Under the pieces are notes generated by a model. It saw only the letters and a list, made by a program, of their open reading frames with translations, was not told the origin of the DNA and did not search any database. Below, one piece after another: positions 25,449 to 34,077 of a stretch of DNA of 64,000 nucleotides. Made by a program: the position numbers and the translations under genes. The stretch is from Nocardia macrotermitis. Lineage in GTDB: Bacteria > Actinomycetota > Actinomycetes > Mycobacteriales > Mycobacteriaceae. Where the stretch lies: the NCBI RefSeq assembly GCF_009604405.1, contig NZ_WEGK01000019.1, positions 1 to 64,000 on the forward strand. Direction: 5' to 3'. Numbering within the stretch: the stretch's first letter is position 1; every line of letters begins with the position of its first letter.

Positions 25449-25771
25449 GCCTGGAGCTCTTCCTGTACGGCGTGCATGGCGGTGACGCGCTCGGCGTCGT
25501 TCTGCGCGTAGCTGACCGATGCGCCCGCCGCGGCGGTGCCCATGGTGCCGAGCACCGCGGACAGCTGGCCGATCGAGGCCACGTGTCCGGCGTGCGCCGC
25601 GGAGTACGCGGTCAGGAAATCGCCCCCGACGAGCCCGAATATCGGGCCGAGCAGGGTCGGATCGGCAGTCGCCGCAACGGTTGCGGCCGAGGCCATTTCA
25701 CCGGCCAATCCACCGGCTGTCGCACCGTAGGCGGCCAGGCCTTCGGTGTCGACCGAGATCTTGGGCATCAC
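25445..25771 (-). CDS. EspC-like type VII secretion target
   Basis: A 108-residue (or 107, using the second ATG at 25768) alpha-helical protein of the ESX-1 EspC/PF10824 type: an N-terminal helix with VDTEGLAAYGATAGGLAGEM, a Gly-rich turn GPIFGLVGGDF, and a C-terminal helix. Just after it comes YAQND, which fits the YxxxD/E general type VII export signal. First gene of a tightly overlapping four-gene operon. EspC-type proteins usually pair with a larger substrate; here the partner is presumably the adjacent NlpC/P60 enzyme. It is divergent from upp with about 145 bases between. Confidence 0.8.
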   Translation of the reverse strand: MMPKISVDTEGLAAYGATAGGLAGEMASAATVAATADPTLLGPIFGLVGGDFLTAYSAAHAGHVASIGQLSAVLGTMGTAAAGASVSYAQNDAERVTAMHAVQEELQA

Positions 25772-25916
25772 AATCCCCCATCGTGCTGGTCTGGTGGCAG
25801 ATTACGTCATCCGAGTAGTTTGACGCAGGCTCCACGAGAACGGTTCCACTCCCGAACAAGAATTTTTCCCGGACGGAGTGCGGGCCAGGCCCCGGCACAA
25901 ACCTTATCGTTCCCTC

Positions 25917-26540
25917 ATGCGAACGCACATCGTGGATCACCCGCTCGCCTCCGCCCTGCTGACCATCATGCGCGACGAGCGCACGCCGAACCCGGCTTTC
26001 CGTGGCGCACTGCGGGATCTGACCGGAATCCTCATCTACGAGGCGTTGCGCGCGGCCCCCGTGACGACGTTCGAGGTCGCCACGCCGGTCGCGGTCACCG
26101 AGGGGGTGCGGCTGGCGCATCCGCCGCTGCTGGTGCCGGTGCTGCGCGCGGGTCTGGGCATGGTCGAGGCCGCCAGCGAGCTGATTCCGGAATCGCGGGT
26201 CGGCTTCGTCGGCATCGCCCGCGACGAACGCACCCATCAGCCCGTGCCGTACCTGGAATCGCTGCCCGAGAGCCTGGCCGGGGTGCCGGTCTTCGTGCTG
26301 GATCCGATGCTGGCGACCGGCGGTTCGATGCGGCACACCCTGGAACTGCTGGTCGCGCGCGAGGCCACCGACATCACCGCGGTGTGCGTCGTCGCGGCAC
26401 CCGAAGGTGTTGCGGCACTGGAGGAATCCGGGCTGCCCGTCCGGTTGGTCACCGCGACGATCGATACCGGGCTCAACGAGAACGCGTACATCGTGCCGGG
26501 TCTGGGGGATGCGGGCGATCGTCAGTTCGGGCCGCGCTAG
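25917..26540 (+). CDS. upp: uracil phosphoribosyltransferase
   Basis: Pyrimidine salvage enzyme making UMP from uracil and PRPP; 207 residues, the family length. The PRPP-binding loop is VFVLDPMLATGGSMRHTLEL, and the C-terminal uracil-binding stretch contains YIVPGLGDAGDRQFG. ATG 25917 (MRTHIVDHPLAS) is the conserved start; an ATG at 25878 would add a basic leader. It is convergent with pmmB, separated by the 62-bp repeat array. Confidence 0.96.
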   Translation: MRTHIVDHPLASALLTIMRDERTPNPAFRGALRDLTGILIYEALRAAPVTTFEVATPVAVTEGVRLAHPPLLVPVLRAGLGMVEAASELIPESRVGFVGIARDERTHQPVPYLESLPESLAGVPVFVLDPMLATGGSMRHTLELLVAREATDITAVCVVAAPEGVAALEESGLPVRLVTATIDTGLNENAYIVPGLGDAGDRQFGPR

Positions 26541-26604
26541 CCGAAGCGTCCACGGAGGGTCCGGACAGTTTCGAGAGTGCGTCCGGATCGCCTCGGGCTC
26601 CGGT

Positions 26605-26790
26605 GATTCCGGGTTCGGCGGCGTGAGTTCGTCCGATACGGAACAGCTTCCGGCCGAACGTCCGGCGATTCCGGGTTCGGCGGCGTGAGTTCGTCCGATA
26701 CGGAACAGCTTCCGGCCGAACGTCCGGCGATTCCGGGTTCGGCGGCGTGAGTTCGTCCGAGACAGAACAGGTTCTGGCCGAACCCCCGCG
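26605..26790. repeat. three 62-bp direct repeats between upp and pmmB
   Basis: Copies run 26605-26666, 26667-26728 and 26729-26790. The first two are nearly identical; the third diverges towards its end. Each starts GATTCCGGGTTCGGCGGCG. The array ends exactly at the base before the pmmB stop codon (26791-26793). The unit is not a multiple of three, fitting non-coding DNA. Confidence 0.95.
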
Positions 26791-28773
26791 CTACAGATTC
26801 TCGAAATACTTGCGCAGCTCCGACAAGCGTTGCGCGGCAGCCTGTTTCGCCGCCGGTAGCGCCGCGCGGTCCGGCACCGGTTCGAACACTTCGAGATAGC
26901 ACTTGAGCTTGGGTTCGGTACCCGAGGGGCGAACCACGACGCGGAACGTATCGGCCTCGAAGATCAGCGCGTCGGTGCGCATCGGGCCGCGCACCTGCGC
27001 CGAATCGGTGCAGGTGACCGGGGTTCCGGCGATGACGTCCGGCGGGTTCTCCCGCAACCGCGCGAGCACCTGTGCGGCAGCGGCTTGATCGGCCAATCGC
27101 AGCGAGACCTGATCCCCCGCGTGCAGCCCGAATTCGAGCGCGTAATCGTCGAGTAGATCGAGCAGGCCGCGATCCTCCGCACGCAGCCGGGCCACGAGTT
27201 CGGCGACCGCGACCGCCGCCGAGATCCCGTCCTTGTCCCGCACCGCGGCCGGATCCACGCAGTGCCCGATCGCCTCCTCGTACGCGTAGACCAGGCGCGG
27301 TTGCCGGGGCACGATCGGGAGGCCTGCGTGGTGACGCTCCGCTGCCGCCTCCGGCCCCAGCCCGATCGTGCCGCTACCGGCGCGCGCCAGCCACTTGAAA
27401 CCGGTCAGCGTCTCGGCGTACCGCGCGCCCCGCGCCGGGGCCAGCTTGCCGAGTAGCCGCGAGGACACGATGGTGGTCGCGACCAGTGCGTCCGCGGGCG
27501 CGCTGCGCAGCACGAAATCGCCCAGCAGCACACCGGTTTCGTCCCCGCGCAGCATCCGGAAACCGTCCGGCCCGCGCACCCCGACCGCACACCGATCGGC
27601 ATCGGGATCCAGCGCGATCGCCACGTCCGCATCGACTCGATCGGCCAGTGCCAGCAGCAGATCCGAGGCCCCGGGCTCTTCGGGGTTCGGGAAACTCACC
27701 GTCGGAAAATCCGGGTCCGGCGCGAACTGCTCGTCCACCACGCGCACATCGGTGAACCCGGCCGCACGCAGCGCCGCCACGGCCGTTTCCCCGCCCACCC
27801 CGTGCATCGGCGTCAGCGCGATCCGGAGTTCGTTGCGCCGCACGGGAAGCGGCATCACATCCGGGAAAGCCTCCGATGATCGGCCCGGGTCGCCGACGGT
27901 CTCGGAGTCCGTCTCGGTGCCCGATCCGCCCGGCCTCGCGGCGGCTTGTTCGCGCGTTGCTTCGGCTCGGCCGGGTTGTGCGTCGTCGTCGGGTTGTGTG
28001 TCGAGTCGGGCGGGCGGGGTGGTGGTGTGGTCGGGTTGTGTGTCGAGTCGGGCGTGCAGGGTGTCGGCGTGGTCGGGTTGTGTGTCGAGCTGGGCGGGCG
28101 GGGTGGTGGCGTCGTCGGGTTGTGTGTCGAGTCGGGCGGGCGGGGTGGTGGTGTGGTCGGGTTGTGTGTCGAGTCGGGCGGGCGGGGTGGTGGTGTGGTC
28201 GGGTTGTGCGTCGAGCCTGGTGGGCAGGGTGGCGACGCGGTCGAGGTACCGGCGGACGATCTCCTCGCCCAGTTCGGCGATGGGAGTGCCGGACGGGAGG
28301 TTAAGCAGGTGCGGGTCGGGGGAGGTCGGGAGGGGATCGGCGCGGGGGATCGGGTCGCGGACGGCCTCGATGCAACGTTCGATCTCGGTGTCGGCGGGCG
28401 GGATCAGCTGGGAGCCGCCGCTGAGGTAGAGCTTGTAGCCGTTGTCGGTGGCCGGATTGTGTGACGCGGTGATCTGCACTCCGGCAACGGCTTTCAGCTC
28501 CCGCACGGCGAAGGCCAGCACCGGGGTGGGCAGCGGGCGCGGCAGCGGCAGCACCGCGAATCCGGCCGCGGCGAGGACTTCCGCGGTGGCCGTGGCGAAT
28601 TCGGCCGAACCGTGCCGGGCGTCGCGGCCGACGATCACCACACCGCCGCCCAGGCAGCGCTCGCGCAACCAGGCGGCGAGTCCGGCGGTGGTGCGTGAGA
28701 CCGTCTCGACGTTCATCCCGTCCGGCCCGTCCCGCAGCGGACCCCGCAGACCGGCCGTCCCGAACCGCAACAT
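26791..28773 (-). CDS. pmmB: phosphomannomutase/phosphoglucomutase with internal repeat insert
   Basis: Alpha-D-phosphohexomutase interconverting hexose 1- and 6-phosphates for cell-wall and glycan precursors. Motifs: substrate start FGTAGLRGPL, catalytic serine loop TASHNPATDNGYKLY, metal loop DPDADRCAVGV, sugar-binding DETGVLLGDF region and phosphate loop RPSGTEPKLKCYLEV. At 660 residues it is about 120 longer than usual. The excess is a tandem repeat (units like PPARLDTQPDHTTT) plus a polar linker near residue 180-300, between the catalytic serine loop and the second domain. ATG 28773 (MLRFGTAG) is chosen; an ATG seven codons upstream is less likely. It follows punA by 102 bases in the same direction, the deoD-pmmB order of mycobacteria. 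Confidence 0.93.
   Translation of the reverse strand: MLRFGTAGLRGPLRDGPDGMNVETVSRTTAGLAAWLRERCLGGGVVIVGRDARHGSAEFATATAEVLAAAGFAVLPLPRPLPTPVLAFAVRELKAVAGVQITASHNPATDNGYKLYLSGGSQLIPPADTEIERCIEAVRDPIPRADPLPTSPDPHLLNLPSGTPIAELGEEIVRRYLDRVATLPTRLDAQPDHTTTPPARLDTQPDHTTTPPARLDTQPDDATTPPAQLDTQPDHADTLHARLDTQPDHTTTPPARLDTQPDDDAQPGRAEATREQAAARPGGSGTETDSETVGDPGRSSEAFPDVMPLPVRRNELRIALTPMHGVGGETAVAALRAAGFTDVRVVDEQFAPDPDFPTVSFPNPEEPGASDLLLALADRVDADVAIALDPDADRCAVGVRGPDGFRMLRGDETGVLLGDFVLRSAPADALVATTIVSSRLLGKLAPARGARYAETLTGFKWLARAGSGTIGLGPEAAAERHHAGLPIVPRQPRLVYAYEEAIGHCVDPAAVRDKDGISAAVAVAELVARLRAEDRGLLDLLDDYALEFGLHAGDQVSLRLADQAAAAQVLARLRENPPDVIAGTPVTCTDSAQVRGPMRTDALIFEADTFRVVVRPSGTEPKLKCYLEVFEPVPDRAALPAAKQAAAQRLSELRKYFENL
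27989..28240 (-). repeat. 42-bp tandem array inside pmmB
   Basis: Six units start at 27989, 28031, 28073, 28115, 28157 and 28199, exactly 42 bases apart, each beginning TCGGGTTGTG(T/C)GTCGAG on the plus strand. They encode 14-residue units with the core LDTQPDHTTTPP; several copies are almost identical, suggesting recent expansion. Confidence 0.95.
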
Positions 28774-28875
28774 CAGCACAATCCCTTCCGGCACATCAGG
28801 TTTCCTCGAATTCGAAACGCGCGGCCGGGTCTCGCCGCGCCCGCGAATCCGGCGACCCGGAGCGTTCGAGCGGAC

Positions 28876-29655
28876 TCAGAGGCGTTCGAGCACACCGCGC
28901 AGCAGTTTGCCCAGACGCGGTGCGGCGGCGCGGCCCTCGGCGAGCACTTCGGCATGCGAGAGGTGCTGACCCGTCACCCCGGCGGCCAGATTGGTGACCA
29001 GCGAAATTCCCAGCACCCGCGCCCCCAGCGCGCGACACGCGATGGCCTCCAGCACCGTGGACATGCCGACCAGATCCGCGCCCAGCGCGCCGAACATGCG
29101 GATCTCCGCGGGCGTCTCGTACTGCGGTCCGGTCAGCCCCGCGTAGACGCCCTCGGTCAGATCCGGATCGACTTCCCTTGCCAGGGCCCGCAATCCGGGA
29201 TCCCACGCGTCGACCAGATCGACGAACGTGGCGCCGGTCAGCGGCGTGCGCCCGGTCAGATTCAGATGATCGGAGATCAGCACGGGCTCGCCCACCCGCA
29301 GTCCGGGACGGATGCCCCCGGCCGCGTTGGTGAGCAGAATGGTGTCCGCACCGGCGGCGACGGCCGTGCGCACCCCGTGCACGACTTGCGCGGGTTCGTG
29401 GCCCTCGTAGAGATGCTGACGGCCCATCATCAGCAGCACCGGCGAATCGTTCACCGTCACCGAATGCACGGTGCCCTGGTGGCCCTGGGCGGTGGGCGCG
29501 TCGAATCCGGGCAGCTCGGTCATGGGCACCGACGCGGTCGGTGCGCCGATCTCGGCGGCGGCGTCCTGCCAGCCCGAGCCGAGTACGACGGCGATACGAT
29601 GGTGCGGAACTCCAGTGCGTTCGGCGATCGCCGCGGCGGCCTGTTCGGCAAGCAT
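28876..29655 (-). CDS. punA: purine nucleoside phosphorylase
   Basis: Trimeric-type PNP cleaving inosine/guanosine nucleosides with phosphate; 259 residues. Motifs: VVLGSGW phosphate loop, GRQHLYEGHEPAQVVHGVR, LLTNAAGGIRPGL, and GPQYETPAEIRMFGALGADL with the purine-binding Glu. ATG 29655 (MLAEQAAAAIAER) is chosen; the open frame runs 69 codons further upstream but is not conserved. It is divergent from rnz with 141 bases between. In mycobacteria the corresponding gene is named deoD. Confidence 0.94.
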   Translation of the reverse strand: MLAEQAAAAIAERTGVPHHRIAVVLGSGWQDAAAEIGAPTASVPMTELPGFDAPTAQGHQGTVHSVTVNDSPVLLMMGRQHLYEGHEPAQVVHGVRTAVAAGADTILLTNAAGGIRPGLRVGEPVLISDHLNLTGRTPLTGATFVDLVDAWDPGLRALAREVDPDLTEGVYAGLTGPQYETPAEIRMFGALGADLVGMSTVLEAIACRALGARVLGISLVTNLAAGVTGQHLSHAEVLAEGRAAAPRLGKLLRGVLERL

Positions 29656-29796
29656 GTGGTTCACGATAGTGCGATACCTCACGGCGTGCGGTTTCCGGGT
29701 GACCTGCCGTGGCCCGGGGTGCCTGGTAGCGTCGCGCAGGCCGGACCCGCGGTGCGCGGGTGGACGTCGTGTCGAAAATGTGGTGGGAACAGAGTT

Positions 29797-30711
29797 GTGA
29801 CTGCGCGTGAGCTCGTCGTGCTGGGGACGGCCAGCCAGGTGCCGACCCGCCAGCGTAACCACAACGGGTATCTACTGCGCTGGGACGGCGAGGGGCTGCT
29901 GTTCGATCCCGGTGAGGGCACCCAGCGTCAGATGTCCTTCGCGGGCGTGTCCGCCGCCTCGATCACGCGAATCTGCCTGACCCACTTCCACGGTGACCAC
30001 TGCCTCGGCCTGCCCGGCGTGCTCGCGCGCCTGAACCTGGATCAGGTGACGCATCCGGTGGACATCTGCTTCCCGGCCGCGGGACGCGAATTCTATTGCC
30101 GCCTGCGCGATGTGGTGCCGTACTTCGCCGGGGTGCGGGAGCAACCGGTCGCGGCGGCGGGTCCGATTCCGTTGCCGGACACCGCATTCGAGTTCGAGGC
30201 GATCCGGCTGGACCATCGCGTCGAAACCTTCGGCTACCGGTTGATCGAGCCGGACGGGCGGCGCATCCTGCCCGATCGGCTGGCCGCGTTCGGTATCTCC
30301 GGACCCGATGTCGGGCGTCTGCAACGCGAGGGTTCGCTGCGGCTGCCCGACGACCGGGTCGTCACCCTGGACGAGGTCTCCACGGTGCGGCACGGGCAGC
30401 GGTTCGCGTTCGTCATGGACACCCGGATGTGTTCGGGCGTGGAGGAATTGGCGCAGCACGCCGACATGCTCGTCATCGAGGCCACCTTCCTGGACACCGA
30501 CGCGGGCCTGGCGCACGAATACGGTCACCTCACCGCGGCCCAGGCCGCGCAGGTGGCGCAGGCGGCCGGGGTGCGCACGCTGGTGCTGACCCATTTCTCG
30601 CAGCGTTACGCCGACCTCGAGGACCATCGGCTCGAGGCCGCGAAGTACTTCGACGGCGAACTGGTGGTGGCCGAGGATCTGATGCGGGTGCCGGTACCGA
30701 CTCGCCGGTAA
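29797..30711 (+). CDS. rnz: ribonuclease Z (tRNA 3' processing endonuclease)
   Basis: Metallo-beta-lactamase fold nuclease that removes tRNA 3' trailers. The 304 residues contain the metal motif THFHGDHCLGLPGV (HxHxDH), the AEYGHLTAAQAAQ-like segment (seen as HEYGHLTAAQ), DTRMCSG with the bridging Asp, and LVLTHFSQRY with the last His ligand. GTG 29797 (VTARELVVLGTASQVP) fits the conserved N-terminus. The next gene starts within 40 bases, so the two are probably cotranscribed. Confidence 0.92.
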   Translation: MTARELVVLGTASQVPTRQRNHNGYLLRWDGEGLLFDPGEGTQRQMSFAGVSAASITRICLTHFHGDHCLGLPGVLARLNLDQVTHPVDICFPAAGREFYCRLRDVVPYFAGVREQPVAAAGPIPLPDTAFEFEAIRLDHRVETFGYRLIEPDGRRILPDRLAAFGISGPDVGRLQREGSLRLPDDRVVTLDEVSTVRHGQRFAFVMDTRMCSGVEELAQHADMLVIEATFLDTDAGLAHEYGHLTAAQAAQVAQAAGVRTLVLTHFSQRYADLEDHRLEAAKYFDGELVVAEDLMRVPVPTRR

Positions 30712-30742
30712 CTTGTCCGACGGCGTCGTTATGCTGCTGCGT

Positions 30743-31465
30743 ATGCCGCATTTGGAACGTGACGGAGACGTGTTCGTGCTCTACCTCGGCGACGAGGGGC
30801 AGACCGACAACGAGAACCGCTTCCATCCCGACTGGATCGATGCCTTCCACGGTCTGCTGGACGAGGTCGAGCAGACCGGGGTCACCGCCGAGCAGCCGCA
30901 TCCGCCGGCCGCGCTGGTCACCGTCGCGACCGGCAAGTTCTACTCCAACGGCCTGGACACCGACTGGCTGTTCGGCAATTTCGATCGCAGCGGCTGGTAT
31001 CTGGACCGGGTGCACAGCCTCTACACCCGTCTGCTGACCTTCCCGATGGCCACCGTGGCCGCGGTGAACGGGCACGCCTTCGGCGCGGGCGCGATGCTGG
31101 CCACCTCGCACGACTTCCGGGTGATGCGCTCCGATCGCGGCTACTGGTGCCTGCCCGAGGTGCATCTGGGCATGCCGTTCACCGTCGCGATGAACGCGCT
31201 GGTCACCGAGCGGTTGACCAATCAGGTCGCGGTCGAGGCGATGACCACCGGCCGCCGCTACGGCGCGGAGGCCGCGATCGCCGCCGGAATCGTCGACGCC
31301 GCGGCCGACGCTGACGCGGTGTTGGCCAGCGCCGTCGAACGGGCCGCCGCACTGGCCGGTAACCGCAAGCCGAATCTGCCGGTCATCAAGCGGGCCCTGC
31401 ACGGCCGCGCCCTCGCGGGCCTCGCGGTGCCGACCACCCAGGAGAACCTGGCCTTCCAACCCTGA
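30743..31465 (+). CDS. enoyl-CoA hydratase/isomerase family protein, isomerase-like
   Basis: A 240-residue crotonase-fold protein. The oxyanion-hole region is GHAFGAGAMLATSHDFRVM, where the first catalytic Glu of classical hydratases is replaced. The second catalytic position keeps its Glu in CLPEVHLGMPFTVAMNALV. A single Glu and this LPEVxLGMPF wording are typical of delta3-delta2-enoyl-CoA isomerases, so an isomerase role in beta-oxidation of unsaturated fatty acids is more likely than hydration. The start is uncertain: ATG 30743 (MPHLERDGD) is preferred; ATG 30731 or TTG 30713 are possible. The weak start sites suggest coupling to rnz. Confidence 0.82.
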   Translation: MPHLERDGDVFVLYLGDEGQTDNENRFHPDWIDAFHGLLDEVEQTGVTAEQPHPPAALVTVATGKFYSNGLDTDWLFGNFDRSGWYLDRVHSLYTRLLTFPMATVAAVNGHAFGAGAMLATSHDFRVMRSDRGYWCLPEVHLGMPFTVAMNALVTERLTNQVAVEAMTTGRRYGAEAAIAAGIVDAAADADAVLASAVERAAALAGNRKPNLPVIKRALHGRALAGLAVPTTQENLAFQP

Positions 31466-31472
31466 TCGACGC

Positions 31473-31500
31473 CCGCGGGTCACCGCCGCCGAACCCGCGG
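31473..31500 (+). terminator. hairpin after the rnz-crotonase pair
   Basis: The 8-base arms CCGCGGGT (31473-31480) and ACCCGCGG (31493-31500) flank a 12-base loop, starting eight bases after the crotonase stop. There is no T-run. Confidence 0.45.
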
Positions 31501-31541
31501 CCAACACTCCGCAACCTCGCGGTCGGTGCGAGACTGATGCC

Positions 31542-32798
31542 ATGGCACATCGTGGCGCGGACCGACAGCCCGAGCCCGCGGATCCGTCGCCCGATCCCGT
31601 TCTCGCCGCGGCCGATCCGACGCTCACCGCTGCCGCCGACGCCGGGATCGCCCGCGCCGCCGCCGAACTCGTCGCGCTGTCGCACTCCATCCACGCCGAA
31701 CCGGAACTCGCGTTCGCCGAGGTCCGCAGCGCCGCGAAGACCCTCGAGCCGCTGCACGAACGCGGATTCGCGGTCGAGACCGGGGTTGCCGGGCTGGACA
31801 CCGCGTTCACCGCGACCTATGGCCACGGCCCGCTCGTGGTGGGAATCTGCGCCGAATACGACGCGTTGCCAGAGATGGGCCACGCCTGCGGGCACAACAT
31901 CATCGCCGCGTCGGCGGTGGGTGCGGCGCTCGGGCTGGCCGAGGTGGCCGATGCGTGCGCGATCACGGTGAAGGTGTTCGGCACACCGGCCGAGGAGAGC
32001 GGCGGTGGCAAGGTGCTGATGCTCGAACGCGGTGTGTTCGACGACGTGGCGATGGCGATGATGGTCCATCCCGGGCCGTTCGACATCGTCGGCGCGCGTT
32101 CGCTGGCCCTGTCGGATCTGTCCGTCCGGTATCGCGGCCGGGCCGCACACGCCAGCGCGGCCCCCGAACTGGGCCGCAACGCCGGGGACGCGGTCACCGT
32201 CGCGCAGGTTGCGCTGGGGTTGCTGCGTCAACATCTCGCGCCCGGGCAGCAACTGCACGGTATAGTCGAGTCCGGCGGCGTTGCCCCCAATATCGTGCCC
32301 GAGCACGCGGAACTGCTGTATTACCTACGGGCAGCCGACTCCGCATCCCTCGATGATCTGATGCGACGCGCATCGGCCTGCTTCGAGGCGGGAGCGCTGG
32401 CGACCGGAACCACCCACGACATCCGGTTGCTCGCGCCCACGTACACCGAGCTCACCCCCGACGCGGCAGTACTGTGTGCCTACCGCGAGCAGATCACCGG
32501 AATCGGACGCGTACCACTGGCGCCGGAACTCGAGGCGGCACGCCCGCTGGGCAGCACCGACATGGGCAACGTCACCAATGTCATCCCGGGCATCCATCCG
32601 GTCATCGGCATCGACGCCGCGGGATCGGTGACGCATCAGCCGGAGTTCGCGGCCGCGTGCGTCACCGGTTCCGCGGATCTGGCGGTGATCGACGGGGCCA
32701 CGGCGTTGGCGCGTACCGCGATACAGGTCGCGGGCGATCAATTCCATAGAGAACGGTTGTTGGAACACAGCGTTCAGCGACAGGAGGATTTTCGGTGA
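31542..32798 (+). CDS. M20 family amidohydrolase (AmiB1-like)
   Basis: Zinc-dependent amidohydrolase/peptidase of 418 residues; the substrate is unknown (family members act on N-acyl amino acids, aminobenzoyl-glutamate or indole conjugates). Metal-site motifs: GICAEYDALPEMGHACGHNI and GTPAEESGGGKVLML with the catalytic Glu. A lid/dimer domain carries RGRAAHASAAPELGRNAGDA. It matches the mycobacterial amiB1 position and is coupled to a second M20 gene by a GTGA overlap. The N-terminal 30 residues are Pro/Ala-rich and lack a signal peptide. Confidence 0.87.
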   Translation: MAHRGADRQPEPADPSPDPVLAAADPTLTAAADAGIARAAAELVALSHSIHAEPELAFAEVRSAAKTLEPLHERGFAVETGVAGLDTAFTATYGHGPLVVGICAEYDALPEMGHACGHNIIAASAVGAALGLAEVADACAITVKVFGTPAEESGGGKVLMLERGVFDDVAMAMMVHPGPFDIVGARSLALSDLSVRYRGRAAHASAAPELGRNAGDAVTVAQVALGLLRQHLAPGQQLHGIVESGGVAPNIVPEHAELLYYLRAADSASLDDLMRRASACFEAGALATGTTHDIRLLAPTYTELTPDAAVLCAYREQITGIGRVPLAPELEAARPLGSTDMGNVTNVIPGIHPVIGIDAAGSVTHQPEFAAACVTGSADLAVIDGATALARTAIQVAGDQFHRERLLEHSVQRQEDFR

Positions 32799-34030
32799 GT
32801 ACGGACGGCCGAACCGCGGCGGCGGCAGGCCCGGATACGACGGCCTCGGCGGACGAACCAAGCAGTCCGGGCGCGGGTCGCGCGATCGTCGACGCGTGGC
32901 TCCGCGACAACGCGGACGACCTGGTCGGCTGGCGACGTCATCTGCACACCAACCCGGAGTTGTCCCGGACCGAATTCGCGACCACCGAATTCGTGGAGTC
33001 CTGGCTGGTCAAGGCCGGATTGGAACCGCAGAAGCTGCCCACCGGGACCGGTCTGCTGTGTGATATCGGTCCCGACGGCCCGCGGATCGGCCTGCGCGCG
33101 GATATGGACGCGCTGCCGTTGCAGGAGTACACCGGACTGCCGTTCGCCTCGACGGTGCCGGGCGTGTCGCACGCCTGCGGGCACGACGCCCACACCGCGA
33201 TCCTGCTGGGTGCGGCCTCGGCGCTGGCCCAGGTGCCGGATCTGCCGGTCGGGGTGCGGCTGGTGTTCCAGCACGCGGAGGAGGTCATGCCCGGCGGGGC
33301 CATCGATATGGTCGCCGCGGGTGCGATGGAGGACGTGTCGCGGACGTTCGCGCTGCACTGCGATCCCCGGCTCGAGGCCGGGCGTGTCGGGGTGCGGGTC
33401 GGGGCGATCACCTCGGCCGCGGACACCGTGGAACTGGTGCTGGACTCACCCGGCGGGCACACCTCGCGTCCGCATCTGACCAGCGATCTGGTGTACGCGA
33501 TCGGCACGGTCATCACCGGTCTGCCGGGGCTGCTGAGCCGCCGGATCGATCCGCGCACCAGCACCGTGATGGTGTGGGGCGCGGTCTCGGCGGGCAAGGC
33601 CCCCAACGCGATTCCGCAGACGGGCATGCTCACCGGCACCGTGCGCACCGGCGATCACGCGACGTGGTCGCTGCTCGAGCCGATGGTGCGGGAGATCGTC
33701 GAGGGCCTACTCGCGCCGACCGGCGTGCGGTATCAGCTGAACTACAAGCGCGGCGTCCCGCCGGTGGTCAACGACGAACAGGCCACCCGGATGTTCGAGG
33801 ACGCGATCCGCGCCGTGGGTCCCGACGCGCTGGCCGACACTCCGCAGTCCGGCGGCGGCGAGGACTTCTCCTGGTATCTCGAGGAAGTCCCCGGCGCGAT
33901 GGCCCGGCTGGGCGTCTGGTCCGGCCACGGCGATCAACTCGACCTGCACCAGCCCACGTTCGACCTGGACGAACGCGCCCTCGCCGTCGGTGTGCGCGTG
34001 CTGACCAACCTGGTCCTGAACGCGAGTTAG
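32795..34030 (+). CDS. M20 family amidohydrolase (AmiA1-like)
   Basis: Second M20D-type metallo-amidohydrolase, 411 residues. Motifs: LRADMDALPLQEYTGLPFAS, HACGHDAHTAILLGAA with zinc ligands, FQHAEEVMPGGAIDMV with the catalytic Glu, and the late GGGEDFSWYLEEVPGAM metal ligand region. The paralogue upstream differs enough that the two may act as different subunits or on different substrates. GTG 32795 overlaps the previous stop and is preceded by a perfect AGGAGG (32782-32787). The gene is followed by a strong hairpin. Confidence 0.88.
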   Translation: MSTDGRTAAAAGPDTTASADEPSSPGAGRAIVDAWLRDNADDLVGWRRHLHTNPELSRTEFATTEFVESWLVKAGLEPQKLPTGTGLLCDIGPDGPRIGLRADMDALPLQEYTGLPFASTVPGVSHACGHDAHTAILLGAASALAQVPDLPVGVRLVFQHAEEVMPGGAIDMVAAGAMEDVSRTFALHCDPRLEAGRVGVRVGAITSAADTVELVLDSPGGHTSRPHLTSDLVYAIGTVITGLPGLLSRRIDPRTSTVMVWGAVSAGKAPNAIPQTGMLTGTVRTGDHATWSLLEPMVREIVEGLLAPTGVRYQLNYKRGVPPVVNDEQATRMFEDAIRAVGPDALADTPQSGGGEDFSWYLEEVPGAMARLGVWSGHGDQLDLHQPTFDLDERALAVGVRVLTNLVLNAS

Positions 34031-34048
34031 GCCGAATCACTCAGCCGT

Positions 34049-34077
34049 GCGGCCGCATCCACATCGGGTGCGGCCGC
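34049..34077 (+). terminator. strong hairpin after the amidohydrolase pair
   Basis: The 9-base perfect arms GCGGCCGCA (34049-34057) and TGCGGCCGC (34069-34077) are separated by 11 bases, starting 19 bases past the stop. It could serve both this operon and the convergent gene at 34277. The remaining DNA to 34276 shows no gene. Confidence 0.7.
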
